A DNA stretch of 59,363 bases. Origin: Bacteroidota bacterium (GTDB lineage Bacteria > Bacteroidota > Bacteroidia > NS11-12g > UBA955). Of this stretch, positions 17,534 to 26,555 are shown piece after piece; the stretch's first letter is position 1, and each line of letters starts with the position of its first letter. Under the pieces are notes generated by a model. It worked only from the letters and a program-made list of their open reading frames with translations, made no database searches and was not told the origin of the DNA. The position numbers and the translations under genes were made by a program. The stretch lies in NCBI GenBank assembly GCA_025354385.1, contig JANXMZ010000037.1:1-59363 (forward strand). Direction: 5' to 3'.

Positions 17534-19246
17534 CTAATAACTAAGTGTAAAAGACCTTTGATAAGTTGCGTTTGCGGTCATCAAATCTAGTGAAATTGAT
17601 TTATACTGTTTTCTTTTTTTAATCTTTTTGTGATTATTCAACAGCAAAAATAAATCGCAGTTGTGCAGCCAATTTCCCTTTTTAATTAAAATTTTCTGAC
17701 TCGAAATTATTTTAACTTTCCCTTTCTTCATGCCACTCATTCTTATCTCTACTATTTGATCCGAATGACTTTTAAAATGGATGCTTTGATTTTGAAAATA
17801 CGTGGCTGAACCACCTTGCCAAAAAATGTCTTTGCTTGTATCCAAGTCAAGATTATTTCCTAAAATGAGTGCAGCTAAAGCCATGTCCGGCATCCCATAA
17901 CCATAGGCACTATCTGGCGCGGCAGCGTGGGTTGAACTGAGTTGCAAAGCAATTTTCACCTCTTCAAAACTTTTATTAGGACAAGCCTGTATTAAGCAGG
18001 CAAGCGCTCCAGCAAATAAAGGTGTGGCGTAGGAAGTGCCATTGCCCGTATAAGTACCCCCGCTGGAGGCAACCATGGCTTTTTTGCCCATGGCCATAAA
18101 GTCGGGTTTTATTCTACCATCAGCACTTGGCCCATAAGAGCTAAAGTCGGCATGATAACCATCTGCATCTACAGCACCTATTGTTAACACACCCTGAGCA
18201 TCCGAAGGGGTGCCAATTTTATGCCACTCATTTTTGCCTTCATTGCCAGCGCTTACAACTACAAAGATACCTTTGCTCCATGCTATGTTAGCTGCTTTGG
18301 CAATAATACTTGTTTGCCCATTCAAATCCTTGTGTGAATGGTTCAAGCTTTTTTCATTGAAAGTATTATAACCCAAAGAGGAACTTATCAAATCTACTCC
18401 CATGCTATCGGCAAACTCTGCTGCGGCCAGCCAGTTTACTTCTTCTGTGGGGTATTCCGAAGCGGCTTCTTCTGAGCGCAGTAATATGTATTTGGCTTTT
18501 GGAGCCGACCCAATATAGGTTCCAGGATTAAATGTTTTCATAAAACTTAGACAATTTGCACCATGCCTATCATCCTCCCAAACACTGTTATCGTGTGTAA
18601 CAAAATCGCGCATCACCAATTCATCAGCTTTAAAATTCATGCCAGGTGTTTTATATACATTCTGAAAACCAGCATCTATAATGGCAATAGAAATACCACT
18701 ACCCAAGTATTGTCTATTGTGAAGTGGTAAAATATCAATGAGATTGTTCTGTTCAAATGCGGAGCCATAATCATTGGCTTCAAAAAATTGTTTGTTGGCA
18801 AATGAATCGCTGTAATATTTGTTTAAATATTGACTATCTAATTGAGGTAATTCGGGTTGATTGCGACGCTTAATAGTGCCAAGATATTGTACTTTTATAA
18901 CAAAAGGTAAAGCTTTAATGGTCTGCAATACCTGTGTGTCTATTAATTCAATTTCTATTGCATTCAACCATTTACTTTTGTTAACTACCCTGCAATTTTC
19001 AAAGCCGTTAATTTGATTGATATAGTTCAAATCTACAGGTAAGTCCTCTCTGGTAATCGGAATGCCTTTTTTTACCCGACGGTCTATAGCTTTTTGACTT
19101 AAAAATTTGATGGGTTGGGCAATACTATATTCGGAAATAGGCTTATCCTTTAAGTAAATAAAGTAAAAGGAACTATTTTGTTCTGCTCTAATGCCCGAAA
19201 TAATCGCAAAGAAAAAAAAAGTATATGAAAAATATTTAAGGCACAT
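17534..19246 (-). CDS. Secreted subtilisin-like (S8) serine protease
   Basis: 570 aa. Signal peptide from the ATG at 19246 (FFFFAIISG core). A propeptide-like region follows, then the S8 catalytic domain with the triad: Asp in IAIIDAGF, His in DDRHGANCLS, oxyanion Asn region VVSAGNEG, and Ser in GNGTSYATPLFAG. The C-terminal 90 residues are basic and do not show the usual YPNP-type T9SS signal, so the export route is not clear. The start was chosen over 19354 because the longer form lies inside the upstream gene and lacks a signal at its end. It overlaps the upstream lipoprotein gene by 11 nt. Confidence 0.9.
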   Translation of the reverse strand: MCLKYFSYTFFFFAIISGIRAEQNSSFYFIYLKDKPISEYSIAQPIKFLSQKAIDRRVKKGIPITREDLPVDLNYINQINGFENCRVVNKSKWLNAIEIELIDTQVLQTIKALPFVIKVQYLGTIKRRNQPELPQLDSQYLNKYYSDSFANKQFFEANDYGSAFEQNNLIDILPLHNRQYLGSGISIAIIDAGFQNVYKTPGMNFKADELVMRDFVTHDNSVWEDDRHGANCLSFMKTFNPGTYIGSAPKAKYILLRSEEAASEYPTEEVNWLAAAEFADSMGVDLISSSLGYNTFNEKSLNHSHKDLNGQTSIIAKAANIAWSKGIFVVVSAGNEGKNEWHKIGTPSDAQGVLTIGAVDADGYHADFSSYGPSADGRIKPDFMAMGKKAMVASSGGTYTGNGTSYATPLFAGALACLIQACPNKSFEEVKIALQLSSTHAAAPDSAYGYGMPDMALAALILGNNLDLDTSKDIFWQGGSATYFQNQSIHFKSHSDQIVEIRMSGMKKGKVKIISSQKILIKKGNWLHNCDLFLLLNNHKKIKKRKQYKSISLDLMTANATYQRSFTLSY

Positions 19247-19904
19247 GTTTAATGAGTTGTTGTTTAATTTTATAACCCCTAAGTAAATTTGCATTTCTAT
19301 CGATGTTGATATTGTTTTTAAAAACGAGGCCAATGTTTTTGACATACACTTCATAGTATTGTCTTTGCCTTACATTAGTGCTGATGGCATCATTTTTCAC
19401 GGAAATTGCACTGTCGAATTGGAAGGTATCCATGTTGTATGTTTGGTTAATAAAGCCATAATAAACATTGATTGGATTGTCACTATTATTTGTATTTACA
19501 TTCCAAACAGCATCATCAGTAAAAGGGAATGATAATTTGGTGATGCGTTTATTGTCTTCAACTCTTTCTGCGGAGAGATTGTCTTCTGAAGCATACCATA
19601 CATTGAGAATTTCCCACTTGCCTTTGTTGTTTAGTTTGTAGCGTTCAATCCGTATCGAATTCCTGTTGAGATTATCCGTAAAAACAGACTCATTAACTTC
19701 TTTTAGTTGGTAGCGAGAAGTATCTATGGTATTAAAAAAATCATCGTAAATAATTTCTTCCACTTTGTAAATGTTATAAGAACCGATTTTACTATATAAA
19801 TAACCTTTCCCATAGCTTCTGTTAATGGTTTCGTATTCATCTTTTTTGCATCCAATGAATAATGCGAACAGTAAAATGATATATAAAGATGTTTGTTTCT
19901 TCAA
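19236..19904 (-). CDS. Hypothetical lipoprotein, paralogue of its upstream neighbour
   Basis: 222 aa with lipobox FIGC (Cys19). The sequence matches the neighbouring protein encoded at 19901-20581 in layout: a Gly-Tyr N-terminal motif, an IDT motif near residue 60, and a C-terminal YVKNIGLVFKN segment against YAKNIGLVYRH in the neighbour. This is a tandem pair of diverged paralogues of unknown function. It overlaps the upstream gene by 4 nt and the subtilase by 11 nt, so all three are probably one transcript; a role together with the protease is inferred from position only. Confidence 0.75.
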   Translation of the reverse strand: MKKQTSLYIILLFALFIGCKKDEYETINRSYGKGYLYSKIGSYNIYKVEEIIYDDFFNTIDTSRYQLKEVNESVFTDNLNRNSIRIERYKLNNKGKWEILNVWYASEDNLSAERVEDNKRITKLSFPFTDDAVWNVNTNNSDNPINVYYGFINQTYNMDTFQFDSAISVKNDAISTNVRQRQYYEVYVKNIGLVFKNNINIDRNANLLRGYKIKQQLIKHVP

Positions 19905-20581
19905 AGTTTTAATCTAACAAATACTTCAAATCCGCCTCTTTTACCTAAGGTTAAATAATCTGATTGATCGATATGGCGGTATACCAATCCAATATTTTTA
20001 GCATATACTTCTTCGCGAACATCATTAATAGCGCCTGTTTGTGGTTTTTGTAAGCCTATACTCACGCAATCGTTGTAGGAATTTATGCCATTGAAGTAGG
20101 CTGTAGATACGGCGATGTATTTAACAACGGCCGACTCACCATTGTTGAACATATTTAAATTCCAGATATAAGATGAGCCCTTGGTTTTGTATTTACTAAT
20201 TGGGAATAGCATTTTTACTTCGGGTTTGTTGTAAATGTTTTCGATGGCATAGTTGCCAGAAACTTTACGCGAATAACTTTGCTGGACTTCCCATTTGCCT
20301 CTTGATAAACTGTAGTAACTCAACTGAACTCTGTAAATAGTATCGCCAGCATTGTCCAAATAATAATCGGTAATTTCTTCCCTTAAATCGTTGCTGATTG
20401 TATCAATATCACCGGTATAGTTATCGTATAGAAAACTATCTATATGATATAATCTGATAACACCCGTCTTTAATGGAAAATATTCGTTTCCTTTTAAAAC
20501 CAGTTCTTCTTTATTCGTTCTGCAGCTGCTGACTCCTAAAATTAGCAGAATAACCAGTGCAGGAATGGATAATTTTTGCAT
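19901..20581 (-). CDS. Hypothetical lipoprotein, first gene of the protease operon
   Basis: 226 aa with lipobox VSSC (Cys20). Predicted beta-rich soluble domain; the segment EVYAKNIGLVYRH near residue 195 is the clearest conserved feature shared with the next gene. Its promoter is seen directly: a -7 element TAAATTTG on the minus strand at 20592-20599. The divergent folD gene starts 63 nt away. Function unknown. Confidence 0.75.
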   Translation of the reverse strand: MQKLSIPALVILLILGVSSCRTNKEELVLKGNEYFPLKTGVIRLYHIDSFLYDNYTGDIDTISNDLREEITDYYLDNAGDTIYRVQLSYYSLSRGKWEVQQSYSRKVSGNYAIENIYNKPEVKMLFPISKYKTKGSSYIWNLNMFNNGESAVVKYIAVSTAYFNGINSYNDCVSIGLQKPQTGAINDVREEVYAKNIGLVYRHIDQSDYLTLGKRGGFEVFVRLKL

Positions 20582-20591
20582 AAATAAGTTA

Positions 20592-20599
20592 CAAATTTA
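20592..20599 (-). promoter_or_regulatory. -7 element TAAATTTG of the lipoprotein/subtilase operon
   Basis: Exact TAnnTTTG match on the minus strand, 10 nt upstream of the ATG at 20581. No -33 box at the standard spacing. It shares the 63-nt intergenic space with the folD promoter (near-match TAATATTG at 20623-20630 on the plus strand). Confidence 0.6.
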
Positions 20600-20644
20600 A
20601 GGAATTAAAGCAAAATAGGTTGTAATATTGCGTCAGAAATTTAA

Positions 20645-21526
20645 ATGGTACTTTTAGACGGAAAAACAACTACTGAAAAGATTAAAAATGAGATTAAAAT
20701 TGAATTAAACAGTTTTATTGCTAAAGGTCATCGCAAACCGCATTTGGCTGCTATATTAGTTGGCGATGATGGGGCCTCCAGAACCTACGTAGACAGCAAA
20801 GAAAGGAATAGTTTGGCCTTAGGATTCGATTCAACTATTTTAAGATTACCTGCCAATACCTCTGAAGCCGATTTGTTGGCAATAATTACAGATATTAATA
20901 ACAATCCATTGATAGATGGTTTAATTGTTCAATCGCCATTACCAACGCACATGGATGAAAAAATGATTACCCAATGTATTTCTCCCGATAAAGATGTGGA
21001 TGGTTTTCATTACATCAACATGGGGAAACTGGCAAGAGGTGATAAAGGATTTGTGTCCGCCACTCCACTTGGAATTTTGATGATGTTGGAAGCCTACGAT
21101 ATTCCTACCAGCGGTAAGCATTGTGTGGTTATTGGCAGAAGCAATATTGTGGGCCGACCTATGAGCATACTGATGAGCAATAATAGTAAGTATGGCAATT
21201 GTACAGTTACTTTATGTCATAGCAGAACCACCCACATAGAACATTTTACAAGACAAGCAGATATTTTGATTGTGGCTTTAGGTAAGCCCGGTTTTGTAAA
21301 AGCCAATATGGTGAAACCAGATGCTGTAGTGATAGATGTGGGCATTACTCGTATTGACGACTCAAGTCGCAAAAGTGGATTTTACTTAAAAGGTGATGTG
21401 GATTTTGAAGAAGTGAAAGAAGTAGCCTCTCATATAACCCCTGTTCCTGGTGGTGTTGGACTAATGACCATTGCAGCCCTGCTTAGCAATACCTTTACCG
21501 CCTATAAAAACAATATTGGAGTTTAA
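20645..21526 (+). CDS. folD: Bifunctional methylenetetrahydrofolate dehydrogenase/cyclohydrolase
   Basis: 293 aa. Interconverts 5,10-methylene-, methenyl- and 10-formyl-tetrahydrofolate using NADP. The active-site motif TYVDSK carries the conserved Tyr and Lys, and the substrate site DGLIVQSPLP followed by DKDVDGF is intact, as is the NADP-binding GRSNIVGRPM. The C-terminus PVPGGVGLMTIAALL is canonical. It is followed by queE after a single nucleotide, so the two are co-transcribed; the purN gene at 53438 uses the formyl-folate that FolD makes. Confidence 0.96.
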   Translation: MVLLDGKTTTEKIKNEIKIELNSFIAKGHRKPHLAAILVGDDGASRTYVDSKERNSLALGFDSTILRLPANTSEADLLAIITDINNNPLIDGLIVQSPLPTHMDEKMITQCISPDKDVDGFHYINMGKLARGDKGFVSATPLGILMMLEAYDIPTSGKHCVVIGRSNIVGRPMSILMSNNSKYGNCTVTLCHSRTTHIEHFTRQADILIVALGKPGFVKANMVKPDAVVIDVGITRIDDSSRKSGFYLKGDVDFEEVKEVASHITPVPGGVGLMTIAALLSNTFTAYKNNIGV

Positions 21527-21527
21527 A

Positions 21528-22136
21528 ATGGATTTGAATTATGCCTACCCAGTGATGGAACATTTTTACACCATTCAAGGTGAAGGGTATTATACAGGCT
21601 CTGCTGCTTATTTTATTCGATTGGGCGGTTGCGATGTGGGTTGTGTTTGGTGCGATGTAAAAGAAAGTTGGGATGCTTCTGTGCACCCTCAACTAACCGT
21701 TGGCAATTTGGTGAATGAGGTGTTGGGTGCCAAGGCAAAGTTATGTGTGATTACAGGTGGCGAGCCTGCCATGTATGATTTGAATCCATTAATAGATGCG
21801 CTGCATGCAGAAGGCATTCAAGTGAATATTGAAACTTCTGGCGCTTACCGAATTCAAGGTAACTTCGATTGGATTTGCCTTTCTCCTAAAAAATTTAAAT
21901 TTCCTGTTAAGGAAGCATTGGCAAAGGCAGATGAATTTAAGGCGGTGGTATTTCACCACAGTGATATTGCCTGGGCAGAGACATTTTTAAATGATTTAAA
22001 AGAAACTTGTAATTTGTATTTGCAACCAGAGTGGAGCAAAGCCGAAAGTATAACACCTTTGATCATTGATTTTGTTAAAGAAAATCCCCAATGGCAAATA
22101 TCTTTACAAACGCATAAGTTTCTGAACATACCCTAA
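21528..22136 (+). CDS. queE: 7-carboxy-7-deazaguanine synthase (radical SAM)
   Basis: 202 aa radical SAM enzyme that forms the 7-deazaguanine ring of queuosine precursors. The cluster-binding cysteines are in GGCDVGCVWCD (CxxxCxxC), preceded by YTIQGEG, and the ITGGEPA motif follows. The ATG at 21528 gives the normal N-terminus; the frame extends upstream into folD. It lies 1 nt after folD. A second queuosine gene, queG, is found at 38771. Confidence 0.95.
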   Translation: MDLNYAYPVMEHFYTIQGEGYYTGSAAYFIRLGGCDVGCVWCDVKESWDASVHPQLTVGNLVNEVLGAKAKLCVITGGEPAMYDLNPLIDALHAEGIQVNIETSGAYRIQGNFDWICLSPKKFKFPVKEALAKADEFKAVVFHHSDIAWAETFLNDLKETCNLYLQPEWSKAESITPLIIDFVKENPQWQISLQTHKFLNIP

Positions 22137-22138
22137 TC

Positions 22139-22163
22139 TTTTGGTCAACTTAGTTGACTAAAA
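22139..22163. terminator. Hairpin terminator between queE and the TlpA-like gene
   Basis: 11-nt arms 22139-22149 / 22153-22163 with one mismatch and a 3-nt loop, with T runs on the plus side. It overlaps the stop codon of the convergent gene at 22158, so it can act on both transcripts. Confidence 0.7.
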
Positions 22164-23282
22164 TTTTTCAAGTAATAATTTTGAAATTAACTGATCTTTA
22201 TCTTTGTTGGCGTCGGTACCAAAGGCTGCTCCATAATAGATAGCTCTTATTATTCCTTTGCGGTCGATGAGAAAAAGGGTAGGTAAATAACTAATTCCAT
22301 AATTGATAATTGCAGTGCTGAAATAACCTCTAAAATCTGTGATATTGGTCCATTCATCATCCAATGTACTAGACTGAAATACTTTTAAATTCTTGTCTAA
22401 GGAAAACGAAATGATTTCGAAACCAGAGTCTTTTTTATGATTGTAAATGTTCTTGAAATAACTTTTTTGCATGATACATGGACCGCAACCAGAACTCCAA
22501 AAGTCGAGCAATACTACCTTTCCTAAAAAATCAGATAATTGCAATGTATCTCCTTTATTATTAATACCAATTATGTTTTTACTTTGATCTCCAACCTTAA
22601 CCTTAAAATACTTATCAAGATGGATTTTGATTTTATTGCCCCATTCACTGATTTGATAAATGGAGTCGAGTAAATTGTAAAAAAGCCTTACAGTATCAGA
22701 ATTAAACTCTGTTAATAGTCTTGAAAAAACATAAACACTACTAAATATATTTGGGTTTTGCATTGCGTAATTAAATGTTGCTTGATGATAATTACTTTGA
22801 TATTTATGCATGCCAGCATTATACGCATCATAATTTTTCTCTTCTATTAAGTATCTATTATTCGAATCAAAAACTTTTATACTATCAATTAGATCATATG
22901 AAAATTGATTGATTGCATTCAGTTTATTCTTTACTTTGATGTTTGAAAAATTTATATAGTCATCCTCAAGAATTAATGGTTGATCATCAACAAATAGGGT
23001 AAAGATAGTCATCTGTATTTGATCATTCGTTTCAGGAGCCTTCTGTATGGCTCCCATAAAAGGATGAATATAATTAAAATTGAAAATAATTTGACCATTC
23101 TTAGAATAGGTTGAGTCTATAATCTGTTCATCGGCATCAAAATCTAATAAATAAAACTTCTCGTTTTCTGCAAGATGTTTTAAACGCAAATCAATTCTTC
23201 CTTTAGTCTTTTGACTAATTACATTGTTTGTGAAAAGGATTAATGCCATTAAAACTAAAGCAATCTGTTTGCAATTAACCAT
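22158..23282 (-). CDS. TlpA-like thioredoxin-fold protein with DUF4369-type N-terminus
   Basis: 374 aa. Signal peptide (ends VISQ). The first 230 residues form an N-terminal domain of the DUF4369 type common in Bacteroidota TlpA-like proteins; the last 140 are a thioredoxin fold with redox motif WSSGCGPC (CGPC) near residue 255 and the cis-Pro region YLPTLFLIDRKG. Predicted periplasmic thiol-disulfide oxidoreductase; the partner is unknown. Divergent from the PKD protein gene, with a 185-nt shared upstream region that holds a 14-nt perfect palindrome. Confidence 0.85.
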   Translation of the reverse strand: MVNCKQIALVLMALILFTNNVISQKTKGRIDLRLKHLAENEKFYLLDFDADEQIIDSTYSKNGQIIFNFNYIHPFMGAIQKAPETNDQIQMTIFTLFVDDQPLILEDDYINFSNIKVKNKLNAINQFSYDLIDSIKVFDSNNRYLIEEKNYDAYNAGMHKYQSNYHQATFNYAMQNPNIFSSVYVFSRLLTEFNSDTVRLFYNLLDSIYQISEWGNKIKIHLDKYFKVKVGDQSKNIIGINNKGDTLQLSDFLGKVVLLDFWSSGCGPCIMQKSYFKNIYNHKKDSGFEIISFSLDKNLKVFQSSTLDDEWTNITDFRGYFSTAIINYGISYLPTLFLIDRKGIIRAIYYGAAFGTDANKDKDQLISKLLLEKF

Positions 23283-23323
23283 ATTGATTTTGTGAATAAA
23301 AACGAAGCATTTACAATAATAGT

Positions 23324-23337
23324 TACAAATATTTGTA
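23324..23337. promoter_or_regulatory. 14-nt perfect palindrome TACAAATATTTGTA in a divergent promoter region
   Basis: The sequence equals its own reverse complement. Each half resembles a -7 element at 7 of 8 positions (AATATTTG), so divergent promoters or a dimeric repressor site are both possible. Confidence 0.35.
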
Positions 23338-23446
23338 TATTTTTATTTGATTTGACAGTCCTTCCAATTTAAATTTAAAATTGTAATTTATACTAACATT
23401 TCAATTGTTTAAATCTTTATAAAATTTCAAATACCACCAATAGTAG

Positions 23447-23454
23447 TATTTTTG
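23447..23454 (+). promoter_or_regulatory. -7 element TATTTTTG for the PKD/T9SS gene
   Basis: Exact TAnnTTTG match, 13 nt before the ATG at 23468. No -33 box at the expected distance. Confidence 0.55.
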
Positions 23455-23467
23455 TGTCTATTACCCA

Positions 23468-25894
23468 ATGAAGCATTGCTCTTCGCTTATATTGATTATT
23501 ACCTTTCTAGCCACAACTACCGTCAAAGCATCGAATGTAATTGCAGCAGATATTACTTATTCTACTTTAAACAATAAGCAAATTGAAATTCAGGTAACAC
23601 GCTATCGTTTAGTAAATGACAAGGATACCAATGCCATTCAAATTGGCTTGAACATTGGTGGTCAACTTTTTTATCAAGTAGCGAGTAGAAATTATTCGAC
23701 TATTTATACCCTCAATTGCGATACCATTGGGGCCCATAATAGCAATAGTTTGGGAGTGCTGCTTAAAGATCAATTCAAAACAATATTCAATCTAAATACA
23801 ACAAAGTTTGATAGTTTAATAAAACAATATTGTGTCCTCACATTTTTTTATACCGACTCTGCCCGCTGGAATAAAGTGAATACAGTCAATCCAAGTCAAA
23901 AATATTATGTAGAGGCCATGCTTAATTATTGTGTGTTTAATGCGAAACAAATAACACCTGCCTATGCCAATACACCTTTATTTGAATTAACCAAAGTTGA
24001 TTATAATTGTGGCTATTCCAATTCTAATAATATAGATTCCTTTTCCTTTGAACTGGTGGATGCACAAGACAGTTTTAAAAAAAGTTTGAAATACTCACAA
24101 AACTATTTAAATGGTAAGTTACCAATAAATCCTTTTTGCACTCCACCTGGAGTGTATAATTGCAAACCTATTCCAAGTTCTCACAGAGGATTTTACTTTA
24201 ATGAAATCAATGGAGATATGGTATTCTTTCATAATTCAGGACAGGTGGGTGTAATTGTAACTAGAATTCATCTGTACCAATTGGATTCACAAAAAAATCT
24301 GAAACGAATGGGTTATATAACCCGCGAAATGACCATGAAAGGCGGAAGTGATGCGGTGAAAATTATTAATTCTAAGACCAATTATTCGGTATGCGAAGGT
24401 GAAAAAATTTGCATTAATTTCGCCACATCTCTCTATAGTAAAACAGATACTGTATTACTTAATTGGGATCAATCTATTCCGAATGCGCACTTGGTTTTAA
24501 AGGACAGTACTGCAAGGGTAAAAGAAGCCACTTTTTGTTGGCAAACCAAAGAAGACGATGGTAGAAATGCGGCATATCAATTTACTGTGAATGCCAATAC
24601 TACAAAATGCCATGTGAATAGTTCGGCTTCTAAAGGGTACCAAATTTTTGTAAAAATCAATCCCAATAAAGTAAAAAAATCTTACCATTTTACAGTCTGT
24701 AACCAACTGGCTTTGCAAGCCAATAATAGTGATTTTAAGTCCATTCGATGGGAAGTGTATGACGATAGTTTAAATAGAATTGCAGCTGCTAGTCGATTTA
24801 AAGATACCATTCAGTTAATTAAACCCTATAGAAAAACCTATTTTGTAAAAAGTTATATCAATGGGAATACTGTTTGTTTTGAAACCGATACCCTTACCAA
24901 TTCAAATTTTAATGGCTTGTTTCATCGCACGGTTGATACCAGCATTTGTCAATCAAATCAAACACTCAATTTAGATCAATATAATTTATATAGAAATAAA
25001 AATTCGTATTGGTATGATGAATATTTAAATCCCATTATAGGCAACACAATCGATTTATCTGGACTTAGATTTCCTTTACGTATTCAAACATTTTACTTCC
25101 TGATTCCTAATGCCAATTGTAAAATTAATGATACCATTAATTTCACAATTTATGACACTGTTAAAACAAATTTAAATGAGATGCTAATCTGCGAAGACGC
25201 TATCACCATGTCACTCTTTAATAATGGATTTACTAAGCATTCCAAAGGGTTTTGGTTAAGTAAGCCTGCTAATAGAGTTGATACTAATGGGTTGTTGAAT
25301 GTTAAAAAAGGGATTTACAATTATCAATTAACTTATTATTACGATTCATTGTATTGTCGTCATTCCGAGTCGATGAAAATAAGTGCCGAACAATTGCCGA
25401 TTGCAATATTTACACAAGATAAAACAATTGGAGCTCCTCCTGCACTAATAAAATTCACGAGTACAAGTACTGGCAATAATTTGCAATACCTTTGGAATTT
25501 TGGTGATCAATTCAGTGTAAACAATACGAGTGTTTTATCGCAACCTTCGCATAACTATGATAGTGCAGGTATGTATTCAGTAACACTTAGGGTAAAAGGT
25601 AATTTATGTAGTGATACCATTTTAAAAAAGGATTTAATTGTTTTGGAAATTCAACAACACAATGCCATCCAATCGCCACTAACACTAAATTTAAAAGTGT
25701 ATCCAAATCCTGCAAAGGGATTAATTAATATTGATACTAAGTTGTTTTTCGATTTAAAAATTCTCAATGAAATGGGTCAAGTAGTTACAACATGTAAAAG
25801 TTGTTCGAGTTTGAAATTAAACAATGGGCTTTATTTTCTTCATTTTACTTTTGAAAATGAAGTTGTCATTAAAAAGGTAATTATACTTGACTAA
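23468..25894 (+). CDS. Secreted PKD-domain protein with T9SS type A sorting domain
   Basis: 808 aa. Signal peptide (to about residue 21). The first 650 residues are a beta-rich extracellular region with many Asn/Asp/Thr. A PKD domain follows near residues 650-735, with LWNFGDQF and the HNYDSAGMYSVTLRV signature. The C-terminal 70 residues form a T9SS type A sorting domain (VYPNPAKGLINI ... NNGLYFLHF ... VIIKKVIILD-like end). Probable function: surface adhesion or macromolecule binding; not demonstrable. It faces the PrsW gene with 1 nt between stops. Confidence 0.85.
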   Translation: MKHCSSLILIITFLATTTVKASNVIAADITYSTLNNKQIEIQVTRYRLVNDKDTNAIQIGLNIGGQLFYQVASRNYSTIYTLNCDTIGAHNSNSLGVLLKDQFKTIFNLNTTKFDSLIKQYCVLTFFYTDSARWNKVNTVNPSQKYYVEAMLNYCVFNAKQITPAYANTPLFELTKVDYNCGYSNSNNIDSFSFELVDAQDSFKKSLKYSQNYLNGKLPINPFCTPPGVYNCKPIPSSHRGFYFNEINGDMVFFHNSGQVGVIVTRIHLYQLDSQKNLKRMGYITREMTMKGGSDAVKIINSKTNYSVCEGEKICINFATSLYSKTDTVLLNWDQSIPNAHLVLKDSTARVKEATFCWQTKEDDGRNAAYQFTVNANTTKCHVNSSASKGYQIFVKINPNKVKKSYHFTVCNQLALQANNSDFKSIRWEVYDDSLNRIAAASRFKDTIQLIKPYRKTYFVKSYINGNTVCFETDTLTNSNFNGLFHRTVDTSICQSNQTLNLDQYNLYRNKNSYWYDEYLNPIIGNTIDLSGLRFPLRIQTFYFLIPNANCKINDTINFTIYDTVKTNLNEMLICEDAITMSLFNNGFTKHSKGFWLSKPANRVDTNGLLNVKKGIYNYQLTYYYDSLYCRHSESMKISAEQLPIAIFTQDKTIGAPPALIKFTSTSTGNNLQYLWNFGDQFSVNNTSVLSQPSHNYDSAGMYSVTLRVKGNLCSDTILKKDLIVLEIQQHNAIQSPLTLNLKVYPNPAKGLINIDTKLFFDLKILNEMGQVVTTCKSCSSLKLNNGLYFLHFTFENEVVIKKVIILD

Positions 25895-25895
25895 G

Positions 25896-26555
25896 TTAAG
25901 GTTCTCTATTAATAATTTTTCGCGATAATTTAAGAATGTGCACAAAGGTGAGTGCAGTACCAATACTTAACACCCAACTCACTTTTTGGATTAAAAAAAA
26001 GTCGAACAAGCCGTGGTAAATACTTGGAATAACAACTGCCAAAAACAATAAGGGGAGTGGATACATACTGAATTTTGCCCGCCCCAAATAACTACCCATT
26101 AATACAGCAAATGCAGCATGTGCAGGTATAGATGTAAACATACGCAATAAACCAGTTTGCATTCCACCATCCGCCACATACATGATATTCTCGAAGGTAG
26201 CAAATCCCATAGCCACCATCACGCTGTAAATTACCCCATCAAATGGATGTGAAAAAGATTCCTTTCTGTAAAAAATTTTAGTGAATAAAAATTTGGAACC
26301 TTCTTCTATCAGTCCTATGCCAAAAATACAATAGGTAAGTAACGTTGAGATGGAGTATGCATGTATACTCAAACCTGTTTTTTTCTCAAATATTCGACTC
26401 AATATAAAGGCAGGTAAGGTAGACAATACACCCATTAAAAAAGCGAATAAAAGCAATAGTTTAGGCTCTTTATCTGTATGATCTTTTTTATAAATATACA
26501 CAACCACAGCAATGCCTGGTGCAATGGCTACAGATAAAAGTCCGGCCGATAACAT
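25896..26555 (-). CDS. PrsW-family intramembrane metalloprotease
   Basis: 219 aa polytopic protein with about seven hydrophobic segments. PrsW/CAAX-like motifs are visible: GLIEEGSKFL (EExxK), FATFENI (FxxxE) and the C-terminal PSIYHGLFDFFL (HxxxD). PrsW was first described as the site-1 protease for anti-sigma degradation in Bacillus; whether this protein cleaves an anti-sigma factor here is unknown. Its start overlaps the stop of the upstream PLP enzyme gene by one base (TAATG), implying translational coupling, although the two proteins have no evident link. Confidence 0.85.
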   Translation of the reverse strand: MLSAGLLSVAIAPGIAVVVYIYKKDHTDKEPKLLLLFAFLMGVLSTLPAFILSRIFEKKTGLSIHAYSISTLLTYCIFGIGLIEEGSKFLFTKIFYRKESFSHPFDGVIYSVMVAMGFATFENIMYVADGGMQTGLLRMFTSIPAHAAFAVLMGSYLGRAKFSMYPLPLLFLAVVIPSIYHGLFDFFLIQKVSWVLSIGTALTFVHILKLSRKIINREP

